DNA of 64,000 bases from Proteles cristata cristata. Lineage: Eukaryota > Chordata > Mammalia > Carnivora > Hyaenidae. The notes under the pieces were generated by a model. The model made no database searches. It was given only the letters and a program-made list of their open reading frames with translations, and was not told the DNA's origin. The DNA is taken from NCBI GenBank assembly GCA_017311185.1, contig JAESUZ010002553.1, positions 372,001 through 436,000 of the forward strand, in the 5' to 3' direction. Of this stretch, positions 13,450 through 24,869 are shown piece by piece. How positions within the stretch are numbered: position 1 is the stretch's first letter; each line of letters starts with the position of its first letter. A program made the translations under genes and the position numbers.

Positions 13450-14340
13450 TTTATTTTAAAATTTTATGTGCAATATGAAATCATCAAGGAAACAATGAGA
13501 TACTTCAACAAACAAATTTTTATAGTTAAATTCCCCCCAAATAACATCATTCAAAGATAAACAAAGATAACTGTTCTAAACATTTTTGGCTAGTCTTTCA
13601 GAGCTGTCCCCCAGAAAATGCATGTATCTGTGGATATACATGTAATTTTGTGGGCTTTTTAAATAGATCATATGATTCTACCTCACTTATAATCTTTCTT
13701 CAGTTACCAATATGCTGTGAATGTCTTTCCATGTGAATAAACATGGGTGTTCACTATGACTTTTTAATATCTGTGTAGGGTTTCTATTAATACAGCCATA
13801 AGTCCATCTATTTCTTACCTTTGTTAGGATTGGGCTCAGTGACTTAAAGCCACAAGGGTTTACTCTTTCTCCTGACCTGAGTCACCTCCCTCCAAGGACC
13901 TCTCTAAAATGTCCATAAATCAATTCTGCTAACACCCCACCAGCCAGGTAACCCCAGCCATAGAGGGTCTACAAGCTGCATTGTAGCTATGTGCTTCCCC
14001 ACCGTGCCTACAATTTGAGCTGTTTCATTATAGGGGAATGTGGAGCCTTGGCAACTAGGTGTGTCCATCGCTATTGTTAGATAGTGTTTGCTTGCTTTTT
14101 CCTGGGTTTTCACTGTTATAAAAATGTCACAGTGACTCTAGCTCATCGATCTTTGTACATGTTCTTTTTTTTCCAGGAATAAATTTCTAGAAGTAGAATT
14201 GCTGGCTCAAAGAGTAAGCGATTTCTATAGCTTTTAATGTGCCTTGGCCACTGGGCCAGAATGTTATTCATGTACACATCCTTCTGCAGTTTACAGTATT
14301 GCCTGTTTTCCTGCAATGAAAATAATACCAAGTGTTATGC
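13450..14340 (-). mobile_element. Further antisense old L1 3' fragments
   Basis: 'atgaatgtctttccatgtgaataaac', 'aggaataaatttctagaagtagaattgctggctcaaagagta' and 'cacatccttctgcagtttacagta' are antisense L1 3' motifs. They appear as two or more diverged pieces with unclear joints, with non-repeat-like sequence at 13790-14090. Confidence 0.55.
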
Positions 14341-14717
14341 TTATTTTTAAATATCTTCCAATAGAATAGGGGGAGATTGTATAATATTATTTTAATTATA
14401 CAGGTGACAAAGATGTTACTTAAAAATTTAGCCTTGCTTATGGAATGCGTTTCCCATAATCAAATATTCACTGACAGCATAAGGGAACCTTCCTTATGTG
14501 TAACAACAACAACAACAAAAGATGTAAAGAAAACAGACTTGGGCTGTTTTCTCTGAGAGATGCAACAATCTAATCCTGAGGCTGCAGAATTCCAGAGTCA
14601 ATCGCAGTGGCTTAAGGGCGACTATTGCAGGAATGAAACAATCTTTGTGGGAAAATAACGTTATTAGAGTCTTGACCTTGGGTCTAGATGCACAAAGCCT
14701 AAAACATTCAATTCTTT

Positions 14718-14720
<3 letters not shown>

Positions 14721-14770
<50 letters not shown>
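14721..14770. repeat. (GT)25 microsatellite
   Basis: Uninterrupted GT dinucleotide run of about 50 bp. It creates the His/Thr repeat in a minus-strand 128-residue frame that is not a gene. Confidence 0.98.
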
Positions 14771-14774
<4 letters not shown>

Positions 14775-17129
14775 CCTTTATGTGAACAAGCGAGGCCTCT
14801 TGTCTAGAGATCTTTTTTAAATCTGGGCTTAATACCATAGTGGGCCTCATCTGTGTTCCCAGAAATCCACAACCAAGCACACGTATGTCATTTAGAGTGG
14901 ATGGAATGGGTTTCAGTCGCTTTTCCGGGGACCATTTCCTTGTTAGCCACTGAGGCCCAAAGGAGGTCTGCTAGGGTAAGGAACAGCTGGTGCACCAGCC
15001 TGAGGCCTGCCTGAACATCCTTTGCTCACTGGCTGCCCACAGACAGGGCCACTTCTGACCCCCAGGGGAGCATAGTCAAGGAAATGTTTAAGGGCAAAGG
15101 TCAGAGCGTGCCTGGGGGGTAAGGGGGAGAGTGGTGAGTGGTTTGCATTTCAATTAAGGTTGCCATGGAGAAGGTAATGTTAGCAAAGCCTGAAAGGAAT
15201 GGGAGATGAGGTTTGAAGGCCAACTAGTATCAAACTAGTATCTGCCAGGGCAGAAGTGTCTTTGTGCCTGGGATGTTCCAGAAACACTAAGGAAGACACT
15301 GAAACTGGGTCAATGTGAAAGGAGGCCTCAGAGGTCCCAGGCGGTCAGATCTCTCATCAACCATTACAAGGATGTGGTGGTGCCAAGGTGGGGGTCAGTG
15401 GGAGGGGGGTGTCACGGTAGTAAGTGATGCTGTCCCCTTTCTTCCACTGCTGTGATGACCCCAGAACTAGAAGACTTTTGGAGCAAGCTGGGAGGGGTGG
15501 GGCGGTCTTCCCATTGGCCTTTCTGTGTTGAACATAAACCGTGTGAAGGCAGACTTTGCAGCAAGTGTCCCTTAGGAGGCCTGAGCTGTGACGTGGCTTG
15601 GATCAGGGTGACGACAGCGCAGGAGGAGCAGCAGTTCAGAGCCTACAGGCTGACGGGCTGGCTGTGGGTGTGGGCAAAGGGGAAAAGTCTCTAAGAAGAG
15701 GTGGAGCCGTGCTGAGGGGGCAGATTGGGTTGCAGTCAGTACAGGAATATGAGCCTCTCGGTAGACATACTCCTCAATTCCCAGGATAAGCGATGAGGAA
15801 TTTTCTAAGCATACTTCTTTTTAATGAGTGTTTTCTCTACTGCCAGAGCTTTACCTTCCACCTTTTGGCTGCCATATGCCCAACTTTAGGTTTACTTCCA
15901 TTGTGACATGGACCCTGGGCTATGCCTATCCTTAACCACAGTTTTTCCAGAGAGCAGTATTCCAAGCTCTGCTTAGATCAAAATGATGTGTCTGTGCCTT
16001 TTCACACATAAATCCAGTTTGGCCTGTAGGAGATGGGTGGCTCACATTTTCCAGGCAGGAACCGAGGCTGCCTGCCTTTCTGGTAGAAGGGACTTAATCA
16101 TCTTGCTGTATGTACCAAAGAGCTGGCTTCGGGGTCTGGCAGATGTACAGTCTCTGCCTTGATGTCATACATTTGGGGTCAGCTTTCCTACAGATGTGAC
16201 GTGCTATTTCATATTTATCCTTAGCATCTTCTATTGAAGCAAAAAATCTCTTAAATTACATCTGTAAATATTTGTCCTCTTCCCTATTTTTCATTTTCTT
16301 CTGCAGGGTCTCCAAATTTTCTACTTTCATGTTTATCTTCTACGTCTTTTACTCAAGCAAAGTCTGTAGTTCTTTGCCCTCTCTCCAATTTTTTTCCTTC
16401 CTGTTTGTGATTTCACTTTTTCTCCTTCTTTCTCCACTTCTGCTGGTTCATATTTTACTCTTTCTTGGGCTCTTGCTTCCTAGACAAGTGACTGGTTCAC
16501 AGCATTCATCTAACTCATGGCAGCATCCTTTTGGTGTGATCGCATTACCGTCTTTCTTTTCCTGCTTCTGTCTTCCAGTTTTCTTATAGGGTCTTTACTA
16601 GATCTTGGCTTCCTTTTGAGAACTCCCATTTGAGGGAAGTTCAGATCCCTAGAAAGAGATCACATTGTGCAGGTATCTGGTTCCTCACTGAATTGTGTCT
16701 GTCTAAGAGCCACACAGGTACAGAGAAGCCTCACCCCACCCAGCCTTGGCACACTGTGGTCACTGGTGCTGGCTTTCCCCTGGGCTGTGCCCCTGCTCTT
16801 ATGATGCGTCCTTTGCTGAGGCTTTTGCTCAGATTCACAGCCATGATCATCTGTCCTTCTCTTTCAGCACGTACCTCTGCTCAAGTTACATTTTTGGTTG
16901 TCCATTTACCTACATTGTAGCTGACATTTTCTGTCCCCCTTCTAATTGTGCTTGTATGGTTTCTAAGAAGAGAAGAAATGTTAGTTTTCTGCTGCCGTCT
17001 TTAAATCTTAAACCCTATTATTTATATACTAAGCTGTATGAAACTTGGACTTTGGGTCAGAAAAACAAGTAAAGTGGGAATCTAGGAAAAGTAGTCAAGA
17101 AATCGTCAGTTAAGAGAGTCAGCCGAGCT

Positions 17130-17305
17130 CAGACCTCGGACACAACACTGGCTGTGTTAGGGCAGGAAAATTACTTAACCCTTGTGAACCACAGCTTCCT
17201 CATGTGTATGGCAGATAAAATAAGGAGATTAATATGATGGTTTAGTAAGATGATTCATAGAAAGCATTTATTCTGGTGCCTGGCACATAGCAATTAGTCA
17301 ATAAC
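17130..17305 (+). mobile_element. MIR copy
   Basis: 'aaaattacttaacccttgtgaaccacagcttcctcatgtgtatgg' and 'ggtgcctggcacatagcaattagtcaata' give the order of a sense-strand MIR. Confidence 0.85.
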
Positions 17306-17489
17306 ATTAGCTGTCATTGTCATCAGCTCACATGGGAAGCCAGTTGTCCTAAAACCATGTATTGGATAGCCCAACCTTGCCCCCACTAACATGAACTGCT
17401 TTATAGTCTATGAGGGAAAAAATAATGTGTCCCCTGAAGTCTGTTTTTGATGCTCTCTTTTATTTTGATATGTCCATTCTCGCATCAGG

Positions 17490-17760
17490 ACCATGCATAT
17501 TAGAGGGTTAGCTCTTCCAAATACTGTTTAATACCTAGTACAATACTCTCCTCATTTATTTTCCAAAAATGTCCTGTATTTCTCACATGGATATTTGCTT
17601 GCTTATTTCTTCTAGATGAATGTTAGGATAGTTTTGTCAAGCTCTAAAAAAATATAGAAAACTTTGGGAGATTGTAATAAATGTAAAGGTTAATGTGGAG
17701 AACAGGGACCTCATTAAAATATTGAGCACTCCCAGCCAGTGCCATGGGCACTCTCTGCAT
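17490..17760 (-). mobile_element. Probable diverged L1 ORF2 fragment, antisense
   Basis: 'ttagttttgtcaagctctaaaaaa' and 'gggagattgtaataaatgtaaa' resemble an antisense L1 reverse-transcriptase region. Only short matching stretches are visible. Confidence 0.45.
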
Positions 17761-17762
17761 TT

Positions 17763-17764
<2 letters not shown>

Positions 17765-17795
<31 letters not shown>
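17765..17795. repeat. (TG)15 microsatellite
   Basis: Uninterrupted TG run of about 31 bp. Confidence 0.97.
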
Positions 17796-17797
<2 letters not shown>

Positions 17798-19400
17798 ATT
17801 ATAATTTGATTGCTTTCTTTCTGTGTGCCCCTAGCAGTGAGTGTTTATAAAGTTCTGTCTGCCAGTGTCTTTGATTGTCTTTAGTTCTCTGGGTGGAGAC
17901 ATGGCCCATCTATAGCCAGGGTTTGCTGGCTCTCCAGGGCCACCGAGTGAGGGAGAAGTTGCCTTTCATTTGGCAGTTTCTGTTTTCTTCCACTCTCCAG
18001 GGCACACAGAGGGCTGCAGAGGGAGGTGGGGTCTCCTCGCCCTGCCTGCTTCTCTCAGATTGCCTTTCTCCCTGCCTCTGCCTGTGTCCTTCCTTCCTCA
18101 GCAAAGGCACGTTCACACGGGAGCAAAGCTCCCCCAGCCCCTTTTCCTTGGACGCTCAGAACATCCACACCACTTGACACATGGCAGCTTTACCTATGCT
18201 CAGGGATCTTCCAGTGTCCCCAGAAAACTGTTCCAGGCTGTCATTTCTGCACCCACAGATGCAATCTACCAGAGAGCCTGGCTGTCCCTTACCACCAGGG
18301 TTCTTGAAGTTTCCTCTTTGGCTTGGTGTCCACTTCATGCCCAAACATCCCAGGGCCATCCATAGTCACCAGGGCCTGTGTCTAGAGATGACATGAAGAA
18401 CACGCAGCATGGGGCAAGCCTCAGTTCCCTCCAGTTCTCCTGGGCTCACCACTTGCCCTGCCCTCTGTGTGGGCAGAGTTCCCTGAGCCTCTGACCCCAT
18501 GGATGCACCCTCTTCCACGCCATTGGTTTGTTGGACTTGCAGTGAGCCTCCCAGATCCTTCCAGCAATACCTGCTTCATGCTCGTGCACCAGGCTCATCC
18601 AGGCTTTCGGGGCCAATTGTTACCCAATGTCCTCGTCCCCACTAGCACATAAATATGTGAGGAGAATCTGGAATGAATACAGGGAAAGGGCTCAAAGAAT
18701 CTAAAAGGAGAAGACAACGCCTCCCTGTGATGTGAGTTGTGAATACAAACCCAACGTCAAGGCTGAATGTGGCTCCCTGTGTACAACACGTATGTGCTCC
18801 CCGCATGGAGACAGTGGGTCTCACTAAGCATAGTGAGTTCTTGGGAAAGGACTGTGAGCCGAACACAGAGGTTGGATACTCAACCTAGTGTTTTATTTTC
18901 TTCCTTGGATGGTAGAATAAATCTCACCATAGATGAAAATCTTCTGCCTTCCTCTGTGCTAAAACAAATGGAGTCCAGTGGCCCTGGGAGCTCCTTCGAG
19001 GTCCTTCGTCTCCCAAAGAAGCTGAAATTCCACCAAACCTTGGTAGAGCCACCAAGACAACTGGCCCCAGGCCCTTCTTGTGCTCCCTTTTCTTCTTTCT
19101 CTCTGCTCCTCCATCTGACCTCTTCCTCATTGTCTTCCTCACTGGTCTTCTAGAGAGGCAGCCGCACTGAGGGCAGATATGTAGGGGTCTCTTGTTGCAG
19201 GGAAAAGGTGCCTGAAGGCCTTTTATGGAAGATACAGCTGCATGGTCCCAATGCGCAGGCACTGCAGCCTCGGCATTAAAGAGCCGTTTCAACTCCCTGA
19301 AGGAGAGATCACGCGTCATGTCAGCAAGTACGGACTTGTGTCAGTTCATGGTTATGTCTTCTGCTAAGTGACTGAGGGAACAGTGTTCTGCCTTTGTGAT

Positions 19401-19417
19401 AAAAAAAAAAAAAAAAA
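19401..19417. repeat. Poly(A) 17-mer
   Basis: Seventeen A residues after 'tttgtgat' with no recognisable element body upstream. It is probably a mononucleotide repeat or an orphan retroposon tail. Confidence 0.9.
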
Positions 19418-19684
19418 GAATCCTTGCCAATTAGGTATAAAATCATGCAATTGGCATACTGAACGAGTGGACTCCTAAGTTGTAGCCACTCCCAGGACAG
19501 GCATGAAGCTAGCCCACCTAAGTGAGGTGGTTTTCTTCAGATCCAGGCCTTCAATATAGACATAAAGGAGTGAAGGGAAGGATACTGAATTACACAGTGA
19601 GCATAATTATATGCATATTTACAAAACAGGTGGCCTCGATGCTGAGCCAGTTAGGGTGCAGTCTTTTATCAAGAAAGAATATAT

Positions 19685-19915
19685 GGGGCACCTGGGTGGC
19701 TCAGTCGGTTGAGTGCCCTACCTTGATTTCGGCTCAGGTCATGATCTCACGGTTTGTGAGTTCGAGGCCCATGTCGGGGGTCTGTGCTGAGCATGGGGTC
19801 TGCTTGGGATTCTCTCTCTCTCTCTCTCTCTGCCCTTCTGTTTCAAAATAAATAAATAAACAACTCATGCTGTGAATAAGCAAATAAACATTTTTTTAAA
19901 AGAAAAGATTTAATA
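19685..19915 (+). mobile_element. CAN-SINE (older variant)
   Basis: Head 'ggggcacctgggtggctcag'. The middle has 'gtctgtgctgagcatggggt' in place of the usual 'tgacagctcagagcc'. It ends in an AAAT tail followed by a second A-rich stretch. Confidence 0.93.
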
Positions 19916-20894
19916 CCAGGAAGTAGATGCATGCAGAATTTGGGGAAGGGTGGGAGAAATTCAGCTGCCTTTCTGGAACTTGAGAAACGCGGCAACCTCG
20001 AGAAGCTAGCCTCTCTGTGGTTACAGCTGCCTCTGCGCGAGCACAGCGATTCGTCCTCCCGGAAGTGACCTTGGCATTGGCATCTGTGTGTGCACTGACT
20101 TGTTGCTTCTGAGGGAGAACGATGGCTTTTCCTTCCCTGCACCTTCCAAACTGTGTTCCAGTGCCCCTCACTGGTGAAATACAAGCCGGAACCTGGCGAC
20201 AATGCAGCGGGAAACAGTTTTTCTCGGGCTTCCAGTCCCCGCAATTTAGGGAAGAGAGCAGAAGGGAATCAGTAGGCTGAGGATGGACAGACCATCTCTG
20301 ATGCAAGCATATGGACAAAATGTCACATAGCTTTCCAGCCCGGACCTGGACCAGTGCCTCAGGACCCTGCCTCTGTCCACTTCTGGGTTCTTCTCTAGAA
20401 TGAGACACCAGAACTCAGCACTCAGTCACTGAGCACCGGTCCCACGTGCAGCTGCTCACCCTGGAGGAGGTGCGATGCTGCTGTTGATACTTGCTCTCCT
20501 CTTCCCACCTCTGCTTCTGCCTTTGTACTTCCTCGCTTCCTGCAACCCACCAGCTATTCCCAGACAAGGAAAACCACTTCCCTGAGCAAGCAGAACACAC
20601 TCATTCTTCAGGGAAACACCACCCTCTCCATAAGGACAAGAGGGATTGTTGTTTTTAGGTCCTTGATGGGCAGAGGGACATGTTTCCAGCTTTACCATTT
20701 GGGTGCAGCCCAGGGAATACAGACAGATCTCCTTTCTGCAGTTCTGCTGTTCGACTTCAAATCAATGTTATTGCAGCCCACTAGGGAGACACTCTGCATG
20801 TGCTCATGGACCAACTTCTTCAGTTCTCATGTGGGCATTTATGTGCACATTCATGTGGCTTTGCTTCCTTTGGTGAACAGTAATCGTAGGGCCT

Positions 20895-21022
20895 GGAAAT
20901 GCATTACTTTTCCTGTTCCATGTATGATGAAATTAAGGGCGCGGAGAGAATTGGCTACTTGCTCAAGGGTACAATTTGTAAGTTTCCAATTCTTCTGACT
21001 CTGAGCCAAGTGCTCTGGCTAC
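20895..21022 (-). mobile_element. MIR copy, antisense
   Basis: 'gaaattaagggcgcggagagaattggctacttgctcaagggtacaatttgtaagtt' then 'ctgactctgagccaagtgctct' match the antisense MIR order. Confidence 0.75.
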
Positions 21023-22249
21023 AGACCAGCAAAAACTCAAGAGTGGTAGAAAAGATGAAACAATCACCATCTTCGCTGCTGCTTTCCAAGTGGGTGCGCT
21101 TGGTAACGCTCAGCTCTTCTTTTCCTCCTGTGCCCACCCCACCCCCAGTCCTTGGGAACACTGCTAAGCATATCTTTTCATAAAGAAGAAAGGTCACACA
21201 GTATTAACACACCCAGTAATTCAGTATGCGCTTTACATAATGCTTTAACATTTTCTTTTCATGTAATAGAGCATTAAAATTGTCCCCACTTGACCCCAGC
21301 TATCCACAGAAAATTGGCAGCTTTTTAATTAATGACTTCTGGCTGCTGTAGTGTACCTTCTAGCTAATTTCCCAGAGTGCTTACCTCATGCCAACAAGAT
21401 TACAGAATTCTGAATATTGGATGCACCGTGTTCTGTTTTGCTCTTTATAATAATGATGAACCTATAAGTTGATGACCGATAATTTTATCAAGCTGTGACA
21501 AAGTCTACTTCCCTCCAGCTGAACAAATGGGTAACCTTTGGGACTCTTGTTCTTATGGGAGATGAATTGGTTCACTCTTCTGTTTAGCGAGTGTGATCAG
21601 ATTTATAAACTGTGTAACTCTTCCAGTGAGGCTCACTTCCACATGAAAAAAAAGATTTAATGTTTTTCAAATGCATTTATACTTTATTTCTGTCTTTGTT
21701 AAGACCTTTTAATAATGAAAAGGCTTCTCTTAGTCTACATAGGCATCAATAGATAATCCTTTTCAGCAATTTAATTGAGACAGTTTAGCTTAACACTAGT
21801 TAAGTTTTATGTTGTCATTCTTTAGTATAAATGTGTCAAATATTATTTTTCTGGTGAAAATTTTTCAAGGAAGGGAGAGTATACTTGTTTTTGACATGAA
21901 TGATCCTATTAACTGTCTCATATTCTAACAGCATTTCATTAGATTTTTTAGAGTGTTGTACCAGTTTTACATAATTTACAAATCCCATTGTATTTTCAGA
22001 TTTCCTGGTTTTCTGCCTTATGGGTATATTTTTAAAGTCCTACATTTGGCTGAATGTTTAGGTTGTGTGTATTGAAGTTGACCTGGCTACCTTCATGTAG
22101 TTAACTTTGAGAAGGCATCCAGAGCCTTTACAGGTTTTCAAAACATGGACCAAATTTAAGCATTTAAACAAATATTAAAAGCTTTTTCTTTAAATTCTAA
22201 GAATAGCCTTTTATCTTTGCCCTAAAGAACATGTTATCGATAAAAAAGA

Positions 22250-22800
22250 ATTTTACAATTTCTAAAACCTAATTTTTAAAACATACAAACAAATTTACAG
22301 GAGAAAAAAAGCATATGAATATTTCAATAAATATTGAAAGGCAGTTGATAATATTTGGCATCCAATCCTGATTTTAAAAGAAAGAACAAAAATAAATTTG
22401 TGTAAAGTCAGAGTATTAGAAATGCTTTAAGAGATCCAAGTGCTTTAGAGAATGAAGACAGAAAAGACGGAAAGTCCAACAGATATGTAGGCAAAGGAGA
22501 CAGACAAACTGTTGGCCAAAAAACTGGGTACAAATTGCCAAAACATTCGGGAAAAGATGCTCAAACTTAGCTATAGGCAGAACAAACAAAAACATTAAAA
22601 AATAGTCAACACATGCAAATTAAAATAATGCTGAAGATCAAAAAGATCAATCATGTACATGCCTGAGGAAAAAATTAGCCCTCAGCCAGCACTGATGAAA
22701 TGAAATTGACGTGCCTTTTAGGAAGCAACTTAGCCATATATTTCAACAATAAACGTGCAGAATTCCATCTCAAGCATTAATCCAGTAGATCACCTACCAC
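22250..22800 (+). mobile_element. Diverged L1 3'-region fragment, sense
   Basis: 'ggccaaaaaactgggtacaaattgcc', 'cgggaaaagatgctcaaacttagcta', 'catgcaaattaaaataatgc' and 'cagaattccatctcaagcattaatcca' follow the order of an L1 3' end. It is old, with no long open frame. Confidence 0.6.
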
Positions 22801-22924
22801 TCTATTGATTGACTGATAAGTGGAGAGATTCCTTGCAACATGGCCCTTATTCTTGTGGAGTAAGAAAGACAGAAAGTCAACTAATCATAAAATAATTGTA
22901 AGGAGAGATCTTTTAAAAAGCAGT

Positions 22925-23060
22925 ATTGTGTACTTACTATATGCTGTACCATAATTTAAGAACTTCAATGCTTACATCACTTTATGAAGGCGATTCTATA
23001 TTATCTCCACTTTTACAGGTGAAGAAACTGAGGAACTAAAAGATTACCTCATTGCCAGTT
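22925..23060 (-). mobile_element. MIR fragment, antisense
   Basis: 'acttactatatgctgtaccataatttaagaacttc' and 'attatctccacttttacaggtgaagaaactgaggaac' are antisense MIR. Confidence 0.8.
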
Positions 23061-23079
23061 TCTTCATGTTATTGGTGAT

Positions 23080-23405
23080 CTGTTGCTTTGTAACAAGTTG
23101 TCTCCCCAAATTAGTGGCATGAAATAATGCCCATTTATTATCTCCTTATGTCCGTGGGTCTGGAATCTGAGTGTGGCTTAGCTGAGTCCTCTGGTTCAAG
23201 GTGTTGGTCAGGGATGCAAGCATGTCAAGGCTCAGCCTGGAAGAGTCTCCTTCCCTAGTCCCCTCATGTGATCGCCATGTTATGTGGCAGAATTCAGTTC
23301 CTCACAGACCGTAGGTTGGAGGATGCCCTTAGGGGGGCCTCTCCATAGAGTAGCTCACATTCCCCACACTGAGGTCACTAGCCTCCGAGAGAGAGGGACT
23401 AAAAG
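23080..23405. mobile_element. Ancient LTR-like interspersed repeat
   Basis: 'ctttgtaacaagttgtctccccaaattagtggcatgaaa' then 'ggtctggaatctgagtgtggcttagctg' is a widespread old mammalian repeat with copies also near 50.7 kb and 46.9 kb. The family name cannot be fixed by eye. Confidence 0.55.
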
Positions 23406-23415
23406 AGAGGCCACA

Positions 23416-23612
23416 GTGGCTCCTGGGTGGCTCCGTCGGTTGAGCAACTGACTCCTGATTTTAGCTCAGGTCATGATCTCAGGATCCTGGAAACAAATCC
23501 CACGTTGGGCTCCTTGCTGAGCACAGAGCCTGCTTAAGATACTCCCCCTCTCTCTGACCCTCCTCACTCACTCTCTAAAACAATAAAAGAAAAGTAAGAA
23601 AGAAAAAAATAT
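23416..23612 (+). mobile_element. Older CAN-SINE variant, first of a tandem pair
   Basis: 'ctcctgggtggctccgtcggttgagcaactgactcctgatttt' with 'ctgagcacagagcctgcttaag' is an older and more diverged carnivore SINE type than its neighbours. A younger SINE follows within about 20 bp. Confidence 0.88.
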
Positions 23613-23630
23613 GTATACATTAAAAGAAGA

Positions 23631-23862
23631 GAGGCACCTGGCTGGCTCAGTCTGTTAAGTGTCCACCTCTTGATTTCAGCTCAGGTCATGATCTCATGGT
23701 TAGTACGATCGAGCCCCGTATCAGGCTTAGTGCTGACAGCTCAGAGCCTGCTTGGGATTCTCTGTCTCTCTCTGTCACAAAATTGCTGATGCTCTCTCTT
23801 CCTCTCTCTCTCAAATAAATAAATAAGCTTCTTTAAAATGTTTAAAAAAAAAAATAAATAAA
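23631..23862 (+). mobile_element. CAN-SINE, second of a tandem pair
   Basis: 'gaggcacctggctggctcag' head, 'caggtcatgatctcatgg', CT tract and AAAT tail. Same orientation as the preceding SINE; it probably inserted into that element's A-rich tail. Confidence 0.92.
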
Positions 23863-24869
23863 AGCAGAGAGCCACTAATCCTTTGTGACCATGGCTACAT
23901 GCCCAGTGTTGGATGCTTAGTAATTGAACAATAAATTCCATTTATGTAAAATTAGAGCACATTTTTATATGCACTTATAAAATATTAGGAAGGTAAGATT
24001 ATGAGATTGGGCTCTTGAGGAGAAAAAGAGGGCGTTTGGTTTTTTACTGTTTGAATTCTGTGCTAAAATTTCTCAGATCTCTAATCTGGCATTCTCATGT
24101 TTTATTCTATAATAGGTGAACCAGCAGATTACTTTAATTCATTATTTCTCAAAACCAATCACTTACTTACTGGCATGTTCATAATTCATCAAACATATGT
24201 TAAAAATCCTGTGAATTTCCTGTGAATTAGGCTTTCACTGATCCACACTGTGCATGTTTCTTAGTTTGCATTTTCTACATTTTGATAATTTCTCTATTCC
24301 CAAAGAGTGAACAGATTGAGAGGTCAGATTGTTTTTCTTCTTCATTTTGTCTCACTTTAGAAAGTATTCGGGAGCTGATACTGAAGAAAGCAACGAGTTG
24401 CAATTATGAACGAAAGTGCTGTTACATCTTTAAAACTTTTTGTCCTTAATTTTGAATGCTTTATGAATAAGATAAATTAAAAAATTTTTCTACTTCAAAT
24501 GATCTTACATTTCACCAGATGTATGATAAAATACTAACCCAAATGTGTGTTATTTGAATACGTTCCTCCTTCCAACTTTACAGTGATCGAAATTTCAGCC
24601 ATGTGCTTCTTACAGGCCAGATGTCAGCCACATATAAGACATGAGTCAAATCCTTCCCACAACCAGTCTTTCCATTGGATGCTATTAGAACACAGTCATG
24701 CTGATTTGTTTGGGTATTTTCTCTGGCTACTTTTGTGTGTCGTTGGCAGAAGTATGTCATTATATAACAGTGTGGCCTGCAAAGCCTACAATATTTATTA
24801 TTTGGCCCTTTTGGAAAATGATTTCCTAGTATTGTCCAAAAATAAAAAAAGGAATTTTTATCCATGAGT

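Noticed and set aside
14494..14880. 128-residue minus-strand frame with a His-Thr repeat
   Set aside because: The repeat is the (GT)25 microsatellite; the flanks have no coding character.
19896..20408. 170-residue and 133-residue minus-strand frames
   Set aside because: They overlap each other in different frames, run into a SINE tail and show no domain.
23416..23862. tRNA genes at SINE heads
   Set aside because: The heads are tRNA-derived but lack a foldable full tRNA; they are parts of SINEs.
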